Counted from the first letter of the stretch, positions 55,341 to 64,000 are shown. The stretch is DNA of 64,000 nt from JAIQFL01 sp035295745 (GCA_035295745.1 DATGIL010000013.1:62001-126000), one strand, 5' to 3'. A program made the numbers and translations. Notes: a model not told the origin generated them from the sequence alone.

Positions 55341-56582
55341 ATGGAGCAGACGGAGGCTTTTCCGCAGCGCGCCGCCCGCTGGCTGGCCTTCGGGTCGGCA
55401 GTGGCGATCCTCTTCTCGATAGCGGCCTCGCAGATCCTGTTGGCGCTGGCTCTGGCGGCGTTGCTTTTCTCGGGAATGCCGCTGCGTTTGCCTCGCATCA
55501 AACTCCCTCTGGCGCTTTTTCTTCTCGGAACCTTGATCGCCTGGCTGGCCTCCGGCGAAATGGCCGCGGGGCTGCCGCAGATTCGCAAGATCTACGTCTT
55601 CTGCGAACTGCTGGTGGTCTTCTCGGCGATGCGCGACATGGTGCTGATTCGCTGGCTGTTTCTCACTTGGGCGGCGTTCGGCAGCATTGCGGCGGGATGG
55701 GGCCTGGTGCAGTTCGCACAGAAGGTGCAGCAGGCGCGGTTGCTGAATGGCGACCGGTACTCGTTCTACATTGGCGAGCGGATCACTGGCTTCATGAGTC
55801 ACTGGAATACGTTTTCGGCGCAGGAGATGTTTGCGCTGATCATGCTGGGCAGCTTTTTGCTGTTTGCACCGGGCGTTCGCAAGCGGCCTTTGTGGATCGC
55901 GTCCGCGGGGTTGCTGGCGCTGGCGGTGTTGCTGGCGGAAACGCGCGCAGTCTGGGTCGCAACGGCCGTAGCCAGCCTGTACCTGATCTGGTTCTGGAGA
56001 CGTTGGCTGGTGCTGCTGGTGCCGGTGTTGATTGTGGTCGTCTACTTCCTGTCGCCGGGGGTGATCCGCGAGCGCTTCACCTCTCTGATTCGTCCGAAGG
56101 AAGTGGATTCGAACGAGTTCCGGCGCGTGACGAGGCGCACCGGGCTGCGCATGATCGAAGCGCATCCTCTGCTGGGGTTAGGACCGGAGGGCCCGCGGTA
56201 TCACTTTGATGACTATGTTCCGGAAGATGTGCCGCATCCCCGGCCGGAAGGCTGGTATGGCCATCTCCACAACATCTATTTGCAATACGCCGCGGAACGC
56301 GGCATCCCCACTATGCTGATGATGATGTGGATGCTGCTGCAGATTATCTACGACTTCTGGCGAGGTCTGCGCGCGCTGCCTGGCGGTCCGAGCAACCGGC
56401 GATTTCTGCTGCACGGCGGGATCGCGGTCGTGCTGGCCACTCTCACCGAAGGACTGGCCGAATATAATCTCGGCGATAGCGAGGTACTGACGATGTTCCT
56501 GGTGGTAGTGGCGTGCGGCTACCTGTCGCTCGAGTTGGACAAGGAAGTCGTAGCCGCGCGCCCTGCACCAGCTACGCCGTGA
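55341..56582 (+). CDS. O-antigen ligase family (WaaL/Wzy_C) membrane protein
   Basis: 413 residues with about eleven hydrophobic segments. The Wzy_C/ligase loop is recognisable: HPLLGLGPEGPRYHF and HLHNIYLQYAAERGIP, with the conserved His-Asn. It would join or polymerise surface glycans at the inner membrane. The 3' end overlaps the convergent isomerase gene by 11 bp. Confidence 0.88.
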   Translation: MEQTEAFPQRAARWLAFGSAVAILFSIAASQILLALALAALLFSGMPLRLPRIKLPLALFLLGTLIAWLASGEMAAGLPQIRKIYVFCELLVVFSAMRDMVLIRWLFLTWAAFGSIAAGWGLVQFAQKVQQARLLNGDRYSFYIGERITGFMSHWNTFSAQEMFALIMLGSFLLFAPGVRKRPLWIASAGLLALAVLLAETRAVWVATAVASLYLIWFWRRWLVLLVPVLIVVVYFLSPGVIRERFTSLIRPKEVDSNEFRRVTRRTGLRMIEAHPLLGLGPEGPRYHFDDYVPEDVPHPRPEGWYGHLHNIYLQYAAERGIPTMLMMMWMLLQIIYDFWRGLRALPGGPSNRRFLLHGGIAVVLATLTEGLAEYNLGDSEVLTMFLVVVACGYLSLELDKEVVAARPAPATP

Positions 56583-57522
56583 CCGGCGGGACCAGCGTCT
56601 TCAGGAACTCGTGCGCTGTTCGGAAGCCGCGCTTATACTGCTCCGTGAAATTCTGCCCGTTGTACGCCGGATAGTAGAAGGCGTCCTCGTTCTCGATGTT
56701 CATGGCGCCGGAGTAACCTACTTCGGAAAGTACCGAGAAGAAGCCTTTCCAATCCACTGACCCGTAGCCGGGAATGCGGAATCGCCACCAGCGCACGTTG
56801 TCTACGGATTGAATTCCGCTGCGGCGCAGGACATGCCACAGGATCTCGGTGTCCTTGAGGTGCACGTCGTAGATCTTGTCGGCGAAGTCGCGCGCGGCGG
56901 CGACGGGGTCCATGAACTGCCACACCAGGTGCGATGGATCGAACTGCAGCCCTACGTGCGGGCTGTTGTTGAAGGCTTTGAAGAGCGCCTCCCACCCGAG
57001 GGGTCCGGTGGCGATATTGGGGCCGCCGGCATAGGGCTCCCACAAGATCCGCACCTTGTTGGCTTCGCAGGCGGCGAAGTATTTCTCATTGTAGACGCGC
57101 ACGATCTCGTCCACCTGCTGTTGCAGCTTTTGCCCTTTGACGTTGCCCGACTGCCCGCCGATATTAGGAATGCCGAGCTTGCCGCACAACTCGATGCACT
57201 TCAGCGTATAGGTATTCTGCTTTTCGCGATTGGCAGGGTCCGGATCGATGTGGTTCCCATCGACTGCGAGCGAGGAAACGTAGATTCCCGAGCGCTGAAT
57301 CTTGTCTTTAATGGAGGCGATGGCGTTGTCATCCAACCGCGCAGGGTCGAGGCGCAGTTGCATGCTGGTGAAGCCTTCGGCTTTCACGAATTCCAGGTTC
57401 GCATCGGAGAACTGGCACAGGACGCCAAGCTTGGGCTTCCAGTTGGCATAGCCGGCGCGCTGCGCCTGAGCGGCGGCAGCGGCGGAGATAGCGGTCAGAA
57501 CAGTGCGTCGCGATAGGGTCAC
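56572..57522 (-). CDS. Sugar phosphate isomerase/epimerase-type TIM barrel, exported
   Basis: 316 residues from a GTG just before LSRRTVLTAISAAAAAQAQ, a likely Tat or Sec signal. The Xylose-isomerase-like TIM barrel is evident: LWEPYAGG, GLQFDPSHLVW, VHLKDTE and NIENED, metal-ligand motifs of the AP-endonuclease-2 family. The start is uncertain; a GTG 8 codons upstream is also possible. The substrate is unknown. Secreted forms are common in Planctomycetes and Acidobacteria. Confidence 0.85.
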   Translation of the reverse strand: MTLSRRTVLTAISAAAAAQAQRAGYANWKPKLGVLCQFSDANLEFVKAEGFTSMQLRLDPARLDDNAIASIKDKIQRSGIYVSSLAVDGNHIDPDPANREKQNTYTLKCIELCGKLGIPNIGGQSGNVKGQKLQQQVDEIVRVYNEKYFAACEANKVRILWEPYAGGPNIATGPLGWEALFKAFNNSPHVGLQFDPSHLVWQFMDPVAAARDFADKIYDVHLKDTEILWHVLRRSGIQSVDNVRWWRFRIPGYGSVDWKGFFSVLSEVGYSGAMNIENEDAFYYPAYNGQNFTEQYKRGFRTAHEFLKTLVPPVTA

Positions 57523-57584
57523 GTCCTGACGATACTGCGGAATCACGTCGGGCCGCAACCCCAAGGTGCGGTTAATGCACGCGT

Positions 57585-58997
57585 TTACTTGGCGGTGAAT
57601 TTCGCCCAGCCGCGTGCCGGCATATCTTTCAGGATGTCCTTCATCCACGCGAACTCCGGATGTTTGGCGAGATGCTCCTGCGACTTGTAGGAGATGCCGC
57701 AGGAGTGTCCCAGGGCGGCGCTCATCGTCATCTTCTCTGCGCCGGCGGCGTCGGTGATCTTGTTCTGTACCGCTCCTGCGGGTGCGTATGGTGCCTGCCA
57801 CGTGCCCATGCCGCGCGGCGAAAACTCGATGTGGCCGCAAAGGGTCCGCTCGCTCGGTTCCACTTTGCCGGTATAGCTGTCGAAATGGTCCGCCAGGAAC
57901 TTTTCGCCGGCAGCGACGTCAATCTTGCCCTTGTTCTGCTCCATCAGGGTGAGCCAGCGGGCGTGCCGGGCATTCTCGCTCTTGCTCTTGTCGTTGGGGT
58001 CGAACTCGGTCTCTTCCTTGATCAGCTTGGGATCGTTGGGGAAATTGGAGCCGACGAAGTAACCGTCTTTGGAGCGCTGCAGGATCACGTTCTTTAGTCC
58101 GAGCTCCAGACTTGCCACTTCGTTGGTTTTGCGGTCGGCAACCAGCCAGTTGTTGGCATAGCCGCCATTGTTGCCCTCTTTCATGATCGCCGCGAAGTCG
58201 TCAATCGAAGCGGCATACTGCATCGCCTTGCGGGCGCGGACAAACTCCGGAATCGCGTTGGGATCGAATCCGCTGAATCCGCTGATGGTGGTCTCGGTGA
58301 TAATGATCCCCGCGGCGTTGAGGCCGAAATCGTCGGCACTGTGGATCAGTCCGGCCGCGCCATCCATCAGAATGCGATTGCCCTTGGCAGGCACGATGTC
58401 GAACATGATATTCCATCGCTCGCCTGACGAGTAGCTCGTCCAGTTGTTATGGCCGATCACGACGCGGCCGTCCTTGGTATAGCTTCCGGTGGCTGCGAAG
58501 GCGCTGCAGTGGTCGCCAGGGCCTTTCGCACCGTCCGCGGAACCAGTCGGAACCGGCGCAGACTTGTTGAGCCACTTATCGTAGTAGGGCAACTCGAGCC
58601 AGGCGTTCATCGCCACGATGTCCCACACATCCAGCTTCACGCCGTGAGCGGCCAGGCCGTCGACAATACCGGTGAGTTCGTCGCGGTACTCCTGCTCGAT
58701 ATGAGGCCAGAAGACTTCACGCGCCGTCTTGCGAAAGAACTCCCAGTCCCGCTTCTCATCGTGAGTCATCTCTACGGAGATCGCCTTGAAATTGTCTTTA
58801 ATCTCAGGCGCGAGAAGGTAACCATGCTGAAAACCGATGTCCGCCGGCGAGCCCTCCAGGTGCACCGGGATCCATCCGGCGCGCTCCGGCAGGCGGCCTG
58901 CCTTCTTCAAACGAGGGTTAGTCACGGGTTCACGTGAAATGAGAGTTACGGCCAACCCGAGCAGGAGGACCGCGCAGAGAACGGGGATGCGACGCAT
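57585..58997 (-). CDS. Phospholipase-B-like/C45 Ntn-hydrolase, secreted
   Basis: 470 residues from MRRIPVLC, with a signal peptide to about residue 22. The N-terminal nucleophile is expected at the Cys of GDHCSAF (about residue 153), followed by GHNNWTSY and the LIHSADDFGLNAAGI core of the phospholipase B / C45 acyltransferase fold, which self-cleaves before that Cys. It may remove acyl chains from lipids or amides. A TATAAT box ends 6 bp before the ATG, hinting at a leaderless mRNA. Confidence 0.85.
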   Translation of the reverse strand: MRRIPVLCAVLLLGLAVTLISREPVTNPRLKKAGRLPERAGWIPVHLEGSPADIGFQHGYLLAPEIKDNFKAISVEMTHDEKRDWEFFRKTAREVFWPHIEQEYRDELTGIVDGLAAHGVKLDVWDIVAMNAWLELPYYDKWLNKSAPVPTGSADGAKGPGDHCSAFAATGSYTKDGRVVIGHNNWTSYSSGERWNIMFDIVPAKGNRILMDGAAGLIHSADDFGLNAAGIIITETTISGFSGFDPNAIPEFVRARKAMQYAASIDDFAAIMKEGNNGGYANNWLVADRKTNEVASLELGLKNVILQRSKDGYFVGSNFPNDPKLIKEETEFDPNDKSKSENARHARWLTLMEQNKGKIDVAAGEKFLADHFDSYTGKVEPSERTLCGHIEFSPRGMGTWQAPYAPAGAVQNKITDAAGAEKMTMSAALGHSCGISYKSQEHLAKHPEFAWMKDILKDMPARGWAKFTAK

Positions 58998-59003
58998 CCC
59001 GCT

Positions 59004-59009
59004 ATTATA
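59004..59009 (-). promoter_or_regulatory. -10 element for the phospholipase-B-like gene
   Basis: TATAAT on the minus strand, 6 bp from the start codon, in the 41-bp gap shared with divergent selD. Confidence 0.5.
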
Positions 59010-59038
59010 TAGAAGGTCGTCCGATCGAGGGAGTTTGA

Positions 59039-60067
59039 ATGGAAGCATACACCCAGACGCGCAAACTCACGGCCCACGTGAAGGCCGCGGGTTGAGCGTC
59101 GAAGCTGAGTCCAAAGTTATTGGACAAGGTGCTGGCTGCGGTGCCCCGCTGGGGTAATGAGAACGTGCTGGTAGGGTTTGACACGGCCGACGATGCGGGC
59201 GTGTACAAGCTGACGCCGGAGCTCGCTCTCGTGCAGACCGTGGACTTCTTCACCCCGATCGTCGACGATCCATTCACTTTCGGCGCGATCGCGGCGGCGA
59301 ATTCGTTGAGCGATGTTTATGCGATGGGCGGACGGCCCGTTTCGTCGCTGTCTGTTCTGGCTTATCCTCCCAAGGAAGACTTTGCGGACCTCGAGCAGAT
59401 TCTGAAGGGAGGCGCCGAAAAGATGCGCGAGGCCGGATGTGCGATCCTGGGAGGCCACAGCATTGCCGGAGACGAGATTCTCTTCGGGTATGCGGTCACC
59501 GGGCTGGTGCATCCGGAGCGCTTCAAACCCAATGGCGGTGCGCGTCCGGGAGATTCGCTGGTCTTCACCAAGCGCATCGGAACGGGAGTGATTTCTACAG
59601 CGCTGAAGCGCGGGATCGCGTCGGACGAGCATGTGGCGGCGTCGATGGAATCGATGATGACCCTGAATCGGCGTGCCTGCGAAGAGATGCTGCGCTTCGA
59701 TGTGCATGGATGCACGGACGTGACTGGCTTCGGACTGATCGGGCACGCGCGCGAGATGGCATTGGCGAGCAACGTCACAATCGAGATCGCGGTGGATTGC
59801 GTCCGCTTCCTGCCGGGGGCTCTCGAGTACGCCCGGCAAGGCGCGATCCCTGGGGGGCTAAAGAATAATCGCGAGTTCGCGGAATGCGCGGTGGAGGGCC
59901 AGGCAGAGGCGGGCGTGGAGGACCTACTCTATGACCCACAAACCTCCGGCGGCCTGCTGATCGCGCTGCCCGAAACGGACGCCGCCTCGCTGGTAAAATC
60001 CCTGGAGGGAGCTTATCTCATCGGCCGTGTCTTGACGCGGCAGGAGAAACCGATCCGACTGATATGA
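59039..60067 (+). CDS. selD: Selenide, water dikinase, itself a selenoprotein (Sec19)
   Basis: 342 residues when the UGA at 59093-59095 is read as selenocysteine. The start ATG 59039 opens MEAYTQTRKL, and the UGA falls in LTAHVKAAG-U-ASKLSP, exactly where SelD proteins have the active-site Cys or Sec, with Lys22 three residues later as in E. coli (Cys17, Lys20). The rest is the AIRS fold (VQTVDFFTPIV, GGHSI, GFGLIGHA, PQTSGGLLIALPE). It makes selenophosphate from selenide and ATP. A gene finder that stops at UGA would start at TTG 59120 and lose the active site. pyrF overlaps its stop (ATGA). Confidence 0.95.
59096..59130 (+). promoter_or_regulatory. Candidate SECIS element in selD
   Basis: GTCCA (59109-59113) and TGGAC (59121-59125) form a perfect stem with the 7-nt loop AAGTTAT, about 18 nt after the UGA. 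Bacterial SECIS elements have an apical stem-loop at this distance with G and U in the loop. Only the short upper stem is visible by eye. Confidence 0.65.
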
Positions 60068-60762
60068 GTGACAATCCGATCATCGTGGCACTGGATGTGG
60101 AATCGGCTGCGGAGGCGCGGGCATTGGTCCGCCAGCTTGGGAGCCGGATCGACTTCTACAAAGTCGGGATGGAACTGTATGCCGCGGCCGGCATGGATAT
60201 TGTGAAGGAGCTGCTCGACGAGGGGAAGCGCGTCTTCCTCGACTTGAAGCTGTACGACATTCCGGAAACGGTGAAGCGGACGGTGGCGCAGGTCTCGCGC
60301 GCGGGGGCGACCTTCCTGACGGTCCACGCGGTCAGTTCCGTGATGCGCGCCGCGGTGGACGGCCGGAACGGAAATGGGCTCAAGCTTCTGGCGGTGACAG
60401 TGCTGACCAGCTTCGGGCAGGCGGACCTGGAAGATCTGGGATACACCTGCGAAATCTCGGAGATGGTCAAGATTCGGACGCGCCAGGCGGTGGACGCGGG
60501 TGTGGATGGAGTAGTCGCGTCGCCGCTCGAAGCGGTGGCAGTGAGGAAGATCTTGGGGCCGGGGCGGATTCTCGTAACTCCCGGAGTACGATCGGAAGGA
60601 CGGGCTCGCGCCGATCAGAAGCGCGTGGCGACGCCCGCCGAGGCGATGCGGGACGGCGCCAACTATCTCGTACTAGGACGCCAGATTACTCGGGCGGCCG
60701 ACCCGGCGGCAGAGTCGGAACGGGTTTTGGATGAGATACAGAGTACAATGAAAATGTCGTAG
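60064..60762 (+). CDS. pyrF: Orotidine 5'-phosphate decarboxylase
   Basis: 232 residues; ATG overlaps the selD stop (ATGA). The motifs IVALDVES, FLDLKLYDIP (the catalytic DxKxxD) and VTPGVRSEG are intact. It completes UMP synthesis. Coupling to selD is unusual and may reflect cotranscription only. Confidence 0.96.
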   Translation: MSDNPIIVALDVESAAEARALVRQLGSRIDFYKVGMELYAAAGMDIVKELLDEGKRVFLDLKLYDIPETVKRTVAQVSRAGATFLTVHAVSSVMRAAVDGRNGNGLKLLAVTVLTSFGQADLEDLGYTCEISEMVKIRTRQAVDAGVDGVVASPLEAVAVRKILGPGRILVTPGVRSEGRARADQKRVATPAEAMRDGANYLVLGRQITRAADPAAESERVLDEIQSTMKMS

Positions 60763-60776
60763 ATCCGCCCGTACCG

Positions 60777-61149
60777 GAGCTGCCTCCCCTGACGACTGAC
60801 GAACGGCTTGACCGCATCGACCAGAAGCTCGAACTCTTAATCCAGGCAGTTGGACAGACGAATCAGTCACTGGCCGAGACTAATAAGGCCTTTAGCGAAA
60901 TCGAACGAAGGCGCGGCCGAAACCAGGAATGCCGTTCGGAAGATCAAAGAAACAGTAGCCGTGCTTGCCCACCGGGTTGACCTCACCGAGGCACGGCATA
61001 CCAGCACACACGCCCGCATACTGAGTATGGATGCCCGAATGGAAGGGGTGAACTGGCGTTTGGACCGCATCGAGTTGTTAAGCCGGCGTGTCGAGATTCT
61101 CGAACAGGCGATCGCGAAAACTTCCACCATCATGATCGTCGAGAGCTGA
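60777..61149 (+). pseudogene. Coiled-coil protein gene split by a frameshift
   Basis: One frame starts LTTDERLDRIDQKLELLIQAVGQTNQSL and breaks off near 60905, while the next frame continues the same heptad style (AAETRNAVRKIKETVAVL, HRVDLTEARHTS) to a stop at 61149. Together they make one coiled-coil protein of about 120 residues interrupted around 60900. A sequencing error, a decayed gene or a programmed shift are all possible. No start codon with ribosome site is clear in the first frame. Confidence 0.55.
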
Positions 61150-61159
61150 TACGGGCAGC

Positions 61160-61597
61160 TCAGCTTCGATCCAGCAATTCCAACAGCTTCTCCTGTACCG
61201 CCTCACCGGTCGGACCATCGGGTGTAATCACTAAAATCGTATCGTCGCCTGCGATGGTGCCGATGACTTGCGGCCACTCTTCGTTATCCAGTGCCACCGC
61301 GACCGAGTTCGCATGCCCGGGGGACGTCTTCAACACAATCAGATTTTGAGCGCGAAGAACATCCTTCAGAAACTCGGCCGCCAGCATCGAGAATTCGGGA
61401 CCGGTCTCTTCGGGCGCCATCTCCTGGTAGCCGTCCCGGGTCTTGACCAGGCGCAGGTCGCGAATGTCGCGGGAAAGCGTCACTTGCGTGGCTGCGATTC
61501 CTAACTTTCCAAGTTCGTGGGCCAAATCCTCCTGCGTCGAAATCTTCATTCCGCGAATCAGCTTGAGGATTTGCCCCTGCCGGTAAGTCTTGGTCAT
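61160..61597 (-). CDS. argR: Arginine repressor
   Basis: 145 residues with an N-terminal winged helix (TQEDLAHELGKLGIAATQVTLSRDIRDL) and a C-terminal oligomerisation/arginine-binding half (GTIAGDDTILVI). It overlaps argH by 4 bp (ATGA), so it is the last gene of an argG-argH-argR operon that it likely represses when arginine is high. Confidence 0.95.
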   Translation of the reverse strand: MTKTYRQGQILKLIRGMKISTQEDLAHELGKLGIAATQVTLSRDIRDLRLVKTRDGYQEMAPEETGPEFSMLAAEFLKDVLRAQNLIVLKTSPGHANSVAVALDNEEWPQVIGTIAGDDTILVITPDGPTGEAVQEKLLELLDRS

Positions 61598-62976
61598 ACC
61601 ATCATCCTTTCGAGGCGCTCCTGAGCGGCAGTGAGCGCTGCAGCCACCACGTCCGGACCGGTTCCGCCGGGAACTTCGCGAGAACGCATGCCGCAGCGGG
61701 GATTCAGCAGGCCCGCCATCGCGCCTGTAAACTCGGGCGCAAAGCGCTGCATCTCCTCGGGAGTCCAGTCTGCCGGCTTCTTGCCGCTGCGAACGCTTTC
61801 GAGCACGAAGCGTCCGACAATCTGATGCGCCTGGTGGAACGGTGTTCCGGCGCGCGCTAATGCTTCGGCCAAGTCGGTCGCCACCACCCAGCTCTCTTCC
61901 GCGGCGGTCGCCGGCCGCGCCACATTCAGCTTTACGGACTCCACCACCACGCGCGCCATTTCGAGCGATCCGCGCAACTGCCCGGCCGCTTCAAAGAGAG
62001 GAACCTTGTCCTCCTGCATATCGCGATTGTAGGTCATCGGCAGGCCCTTCATCGTCACCATCAACGATGTCAGGCAGCCCATCACTCTGCCGCTCTTACC
62101 GCGAATCAGCTCCAACGAATCGGGGTTCTTCTTCTGGGGCATCAAGCTTGATCCGCTGGTGACGCCATCCCCCAATTCCATCCATCCGAACTCCTCACTT
62201 GAATAAAGGATCCAGTCCTCCGCCAGGCGGCTCAGATGCAGCATGGTTACACTGGCAGCGTACAGGAAATCGAGTGCGAAATCGCGGTCGCCCGAGACAT
62301 CCATGCTGTTCGCGGTGATGTCTTCGAAGTTCAGATCGGCGGCGATGGCCGCGCGATCGAAGGGGAATCCGCTTCCCGCAAGGGCTCCCGACCCGAGCGG
62401 CATCAGGTTGGAGCGGCGGCGGGCATCGCCGAAACGCTCCCAGTCGCGCGCGAACATTTCGAAGTAAGCGAGCACGTAGTGCGGCCACAAAACTGCCTGT
62501 GCGCGGCGCATGTGCGTATAACCGGGGATCACCGCGTCGGGGTAGGCCTGCGCGAGGTGGACCAGCGCGCCCATGAGGCCGCAGATCAGCTCGCGAATAT
62601 CGTCGCATTCGGAGCGCAGCCAGAGCCGGGTATCGAGCGAGACCTGCTCGTTGCGGCTGCGGCCCGTATGAATCTTGTCCGCGACTGCGCCGGCCCGCTC
62701 CTTCAACTTGCGAATCACCAGCGTGTGGACGTCTTCGTCCGTGGCGCCGGCGTAGAAAGCGGGGTCGGCGGACTCCGCGAGAAGCTGGTCGAACGCCGAC
62801 ACAATGGTGGCACGCTCCTCCGCCGTCAGAATGCCGACCCGTTCCAGGGCGCGCGCGAAAGCTTGCGAGCCCTGGATGTCGGCATTAATCAGCCGGCGAT
62901 CGAAGTCGAGCGATCCGGAAAATCGCTCGAAGACTTCAGATGGTGCAGATTCGAAACGGCCGCCCCAGAGCTTCAT
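61594..62976 (-). CDS. argH: Argininosuccinate lyase
   Basis: 460 residues beginning MKLWGGRFES. The fumarase/aspartase-family signature GSSLMPQKKNPD is present, as are the His region (HTGRSRNEQVSLD) and YTHMRRAQ. It splits argininosuccinate into arginine and fumarate. It overlaps argG by 4 bp. Confidence 0.97.
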   Translation of the reverse strand: MKLWGGRFESAPSEVFERFSGSLDFDRRLINADIQGSQAFARALERVGILTAEERATIVSAFDQLLAESADPAFYAGATDEDVHTLVIRKLKERAGAVADKIHTGRSRNEQVSLDTRLWLRSECDDIRELICGLMGALVHLAQAYPDAVIPGYTHMRRAQAVLWPHYVLAYFEMFARDWERFGDARRRSNLMPLGSGALAGSGFPFDRAAIAADLNFEDITANSMDVSGDRDFALDFLYAASVTMLHLSRLAEDWILYSSEEFGWMELGDGVTSGSSLMPQKKNPDSLELIRGKSGRVMGCLTSLMVTMKGLPMTYNRDMQEDKVPLFEAAGQLRGSLEMARVVVESVKLNVARPATAAEESWVVATDLAEALARAGTPFHQAHQIVGRFVLESVRSGKKPADWTPEEMQRFAPEFTGAMAGLLNPRCGMRSREVPGGTGPDVVAAALTAAQERLERMMV

Positions 62977-64000
62977 TCGCCGCCCTTGCTGCCGAGACTC
63001 TTCAGAGCCCGCACCTTGATCGGCAAGCCCACCAGGTTGATGAAGCCCAGCGCATCCTTCTGGTCATAGCTCGCGCCCATGGTGAAGCTGGCGATGTCGA
63101 GAGAGTAGAGAGAGAAGGGGGACTTACGCGAGATCGGTTCGATGTTCCCTTTGTAGAGGCTCAGCTTCACTTCGCCGGTAGTGGTTTCGCTGACCTTCTC
63201 GAAGAATGCGTCGAGCGCCTCGCGAAGTGGAGTGAACCACAAACCGTTGTACACCATCTCCGCATATTCCAGCGCGCGCTGTTGCTTGTAGTGCAGCGTG
63301 TTTTTGTCGAGCGTCAGCGCTTCCAACTCCCGGATGGCGAACATGATCAGCGACCCACCGGGAGTCTCGTAGCAGCCGCGCGACTTCATTCCTACGAAAC
63401 GATTCTCCACCAGGTCGATCCGTCCGATGCCGTGTTCCGCGCCGATGGCGTTGAGAGTTTCAAGAAGTTCGAAAGCCTTCATACTCTTGCCATTCACTGC
63501 GACCGGCACGCCGTTCTCGAACGCGATGGTCACTTCGCCCGGCTTGTCCGGTGCTTCCGCGGGACTCTTCGTGAGCATCCAGATGTCGTCAGGAGCGCGG
63601 TTGGCGGGATCTTCCAACGCGCCGCCCTCGTGCGAGATGTGCCAGATGTTGCGGTCGCGGCTGTAGATCTTGGTGGTCGACGCGGAGATCGGCACGTTGT
63701 GCTTCGCGGCGTAGTCAATCGCGTCCTCACGGGACACGATTGTCCACTCGCGCCATGGTGCAATCACCGGCAGTTCGGGAGCCAGCGCCTTGTAAGTGAG
63801 CTCGAATCGAACCTGGTCGTTGCCTTTTCCGGTGCAGCCGTGCGCGAGCGCGTCACAGCCGGTAGCGAGTGCGACTTGTACCTGTTTGCTGGCAAGCAGC
63901 GGCCGCGCGATCGAAGTGCCGAGCAGATACTTATGCTCGTAGACACCGCCCGAGCGGACCATTTTCCAGAGATATTGGGACACGAACTCTTCGCGCATGT
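62973..64000 (-). CDS. argG: Argininosuccinate synthase (C-terminal part, runs off the end)
   Basis: At least 341 residues, open to the right edge; the ATP-binding N-terminus (YSGGLDTS in the family) lies outside. Visible motifs include THGCTGKGNDQVRFE-like AHGCTGKGNDQVRFE, GIGRIDLVENRFVG, KSRGCYETPGG and EMVYNGLWFTP. It joins citrulline and aspartate. It is upstream of argH with overlapping ATGA. Confidence 0.97.
   Translation of the reverse strand, partial: MREEFVSQYLWKMVRSGGVYEHKYLLGTSIARPLLASKQVQVALATGCDALAHGCTGKGNDQVRFELTYKALAPELPVIAPWREWTIVSREDAIDYAAKHNVPISASTTKIYSRDRNIWHISHEGGALEDPANRAPDDIWMLTKSPAEAPDKPGEVTIAFENGVPVAVNGKSMKAFELLETLNAIGAEHGIGRIDLVENRFVGMKSRGCYETPGGSLIMFAIRELEALTLDKNTLHYKQQRALEYAEMVYNGLWFTPLREALDAFFEKVSETTTGEVKLSLYKGNIEPISRKSPFSLYSLDIASFTMGASYDQKDALGFINLVGLPIKVRALKSLGSKGGE

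Noticed and set aside
59120..60067. SelD starting at TTG 59120 (315 residues)
   Set aside because: It would lack the active-site segment that lies intact upstream across the UGA; the selenocysteine reading is far better.

Overview
This 64 kb window is GC-rich, densely coded bacterial DNA. It most resembles the phylum Acidobacteriota, probably near Solibacter/Bryobacter. That placement is an inference from several family types together: a large MacB/FtsX-type orphan permease, a 1299-residue Oar-like TonB-dependent receptor with an N-terminal carboxypeptidase-regulatory domain, a PSD1/DUF1501 gene pair, a DUF2934 protein, many secreted hydrolases, and dispersed GC-rich repeats with the core GAGCCGCGACCGTGAGGGAG. 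No rRNA, tRNA, CRISPR array, prophage or intact insertion sequence was recognised.

Layout. 1-3.6 kb: the end of a thioesterase domain (NRPS/PKS type), a kinase-pseudokinase fusion, an uncharacterised protein and a GT25 glycosyltransferase. 3.6-8.7 kb: a minus-strand PSD1 / DUF1501 / lactonase-like amidohydrolase operon. 8.8-15 kb: a secreted GH38 alpha-mannosidase and a secreted trypsin-like protease. 15-18 kb: a methyltransferase, a bactofilin and the GTPase Der. 18-21.7 kb: a sugar permease, an array of 106-bp tandem repeats, an M28 peptidase and a SET-domain protein. 21.7-25.1 kb: an unknown protein and a TlpA-like thioredoxin, then two overlapping PTPS/QueD paralogues plus folE. 25.2-31 kb: a complete RND efflux operon. 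31.2-36.4 kb: a fused gene remnant, a PilZ protein, a DUF2934 protein, an ADOP-type permease and MsrA. 36.4-45.7 kb: Pgk, a GrpB-family protein, the TonB receptor and a YncE-like/phosphoesterase fusion. 45.9-50.1 kb: a six-gene XRE / NfeD / flotillin / PspA / PH-like / beta-carbonic-anhydrase-like operon whose first start codon abuts a 38-bp palindrome. 50.2-56.6 kb: a CusF-like lipoprotein, a redoxin, a YheT-type hydrolase, a repeat-filled gap, two MacB-type permeases and an O-antigen-ligase-like protein. 56.6-64 kb: a TIM-barrel isomerase, a phospholipase-B-like hydrolase, selD (itself read through an in-frame UGA), pyrF, a frameshifted coiled-coil gene, and argR/argH/argG running off the end.

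The most interesting points are these. SelD is a selenoprotein: UGA at codon 19 sits in the family active-site motif, followed by a fitting SECIS-like hairpin. The envelope-stress operon carries its own palindromic operator. The upstream PTPS paralogue has lost the catalytic cysteine while sitting in a translationally coupled cluster with a normal PTPS and GTP cyclohydrolase I. A repeat family occurs both as a 5-copy 106-bp array and as 27/28-identical terminal inverted repeats of a 338-bp element.
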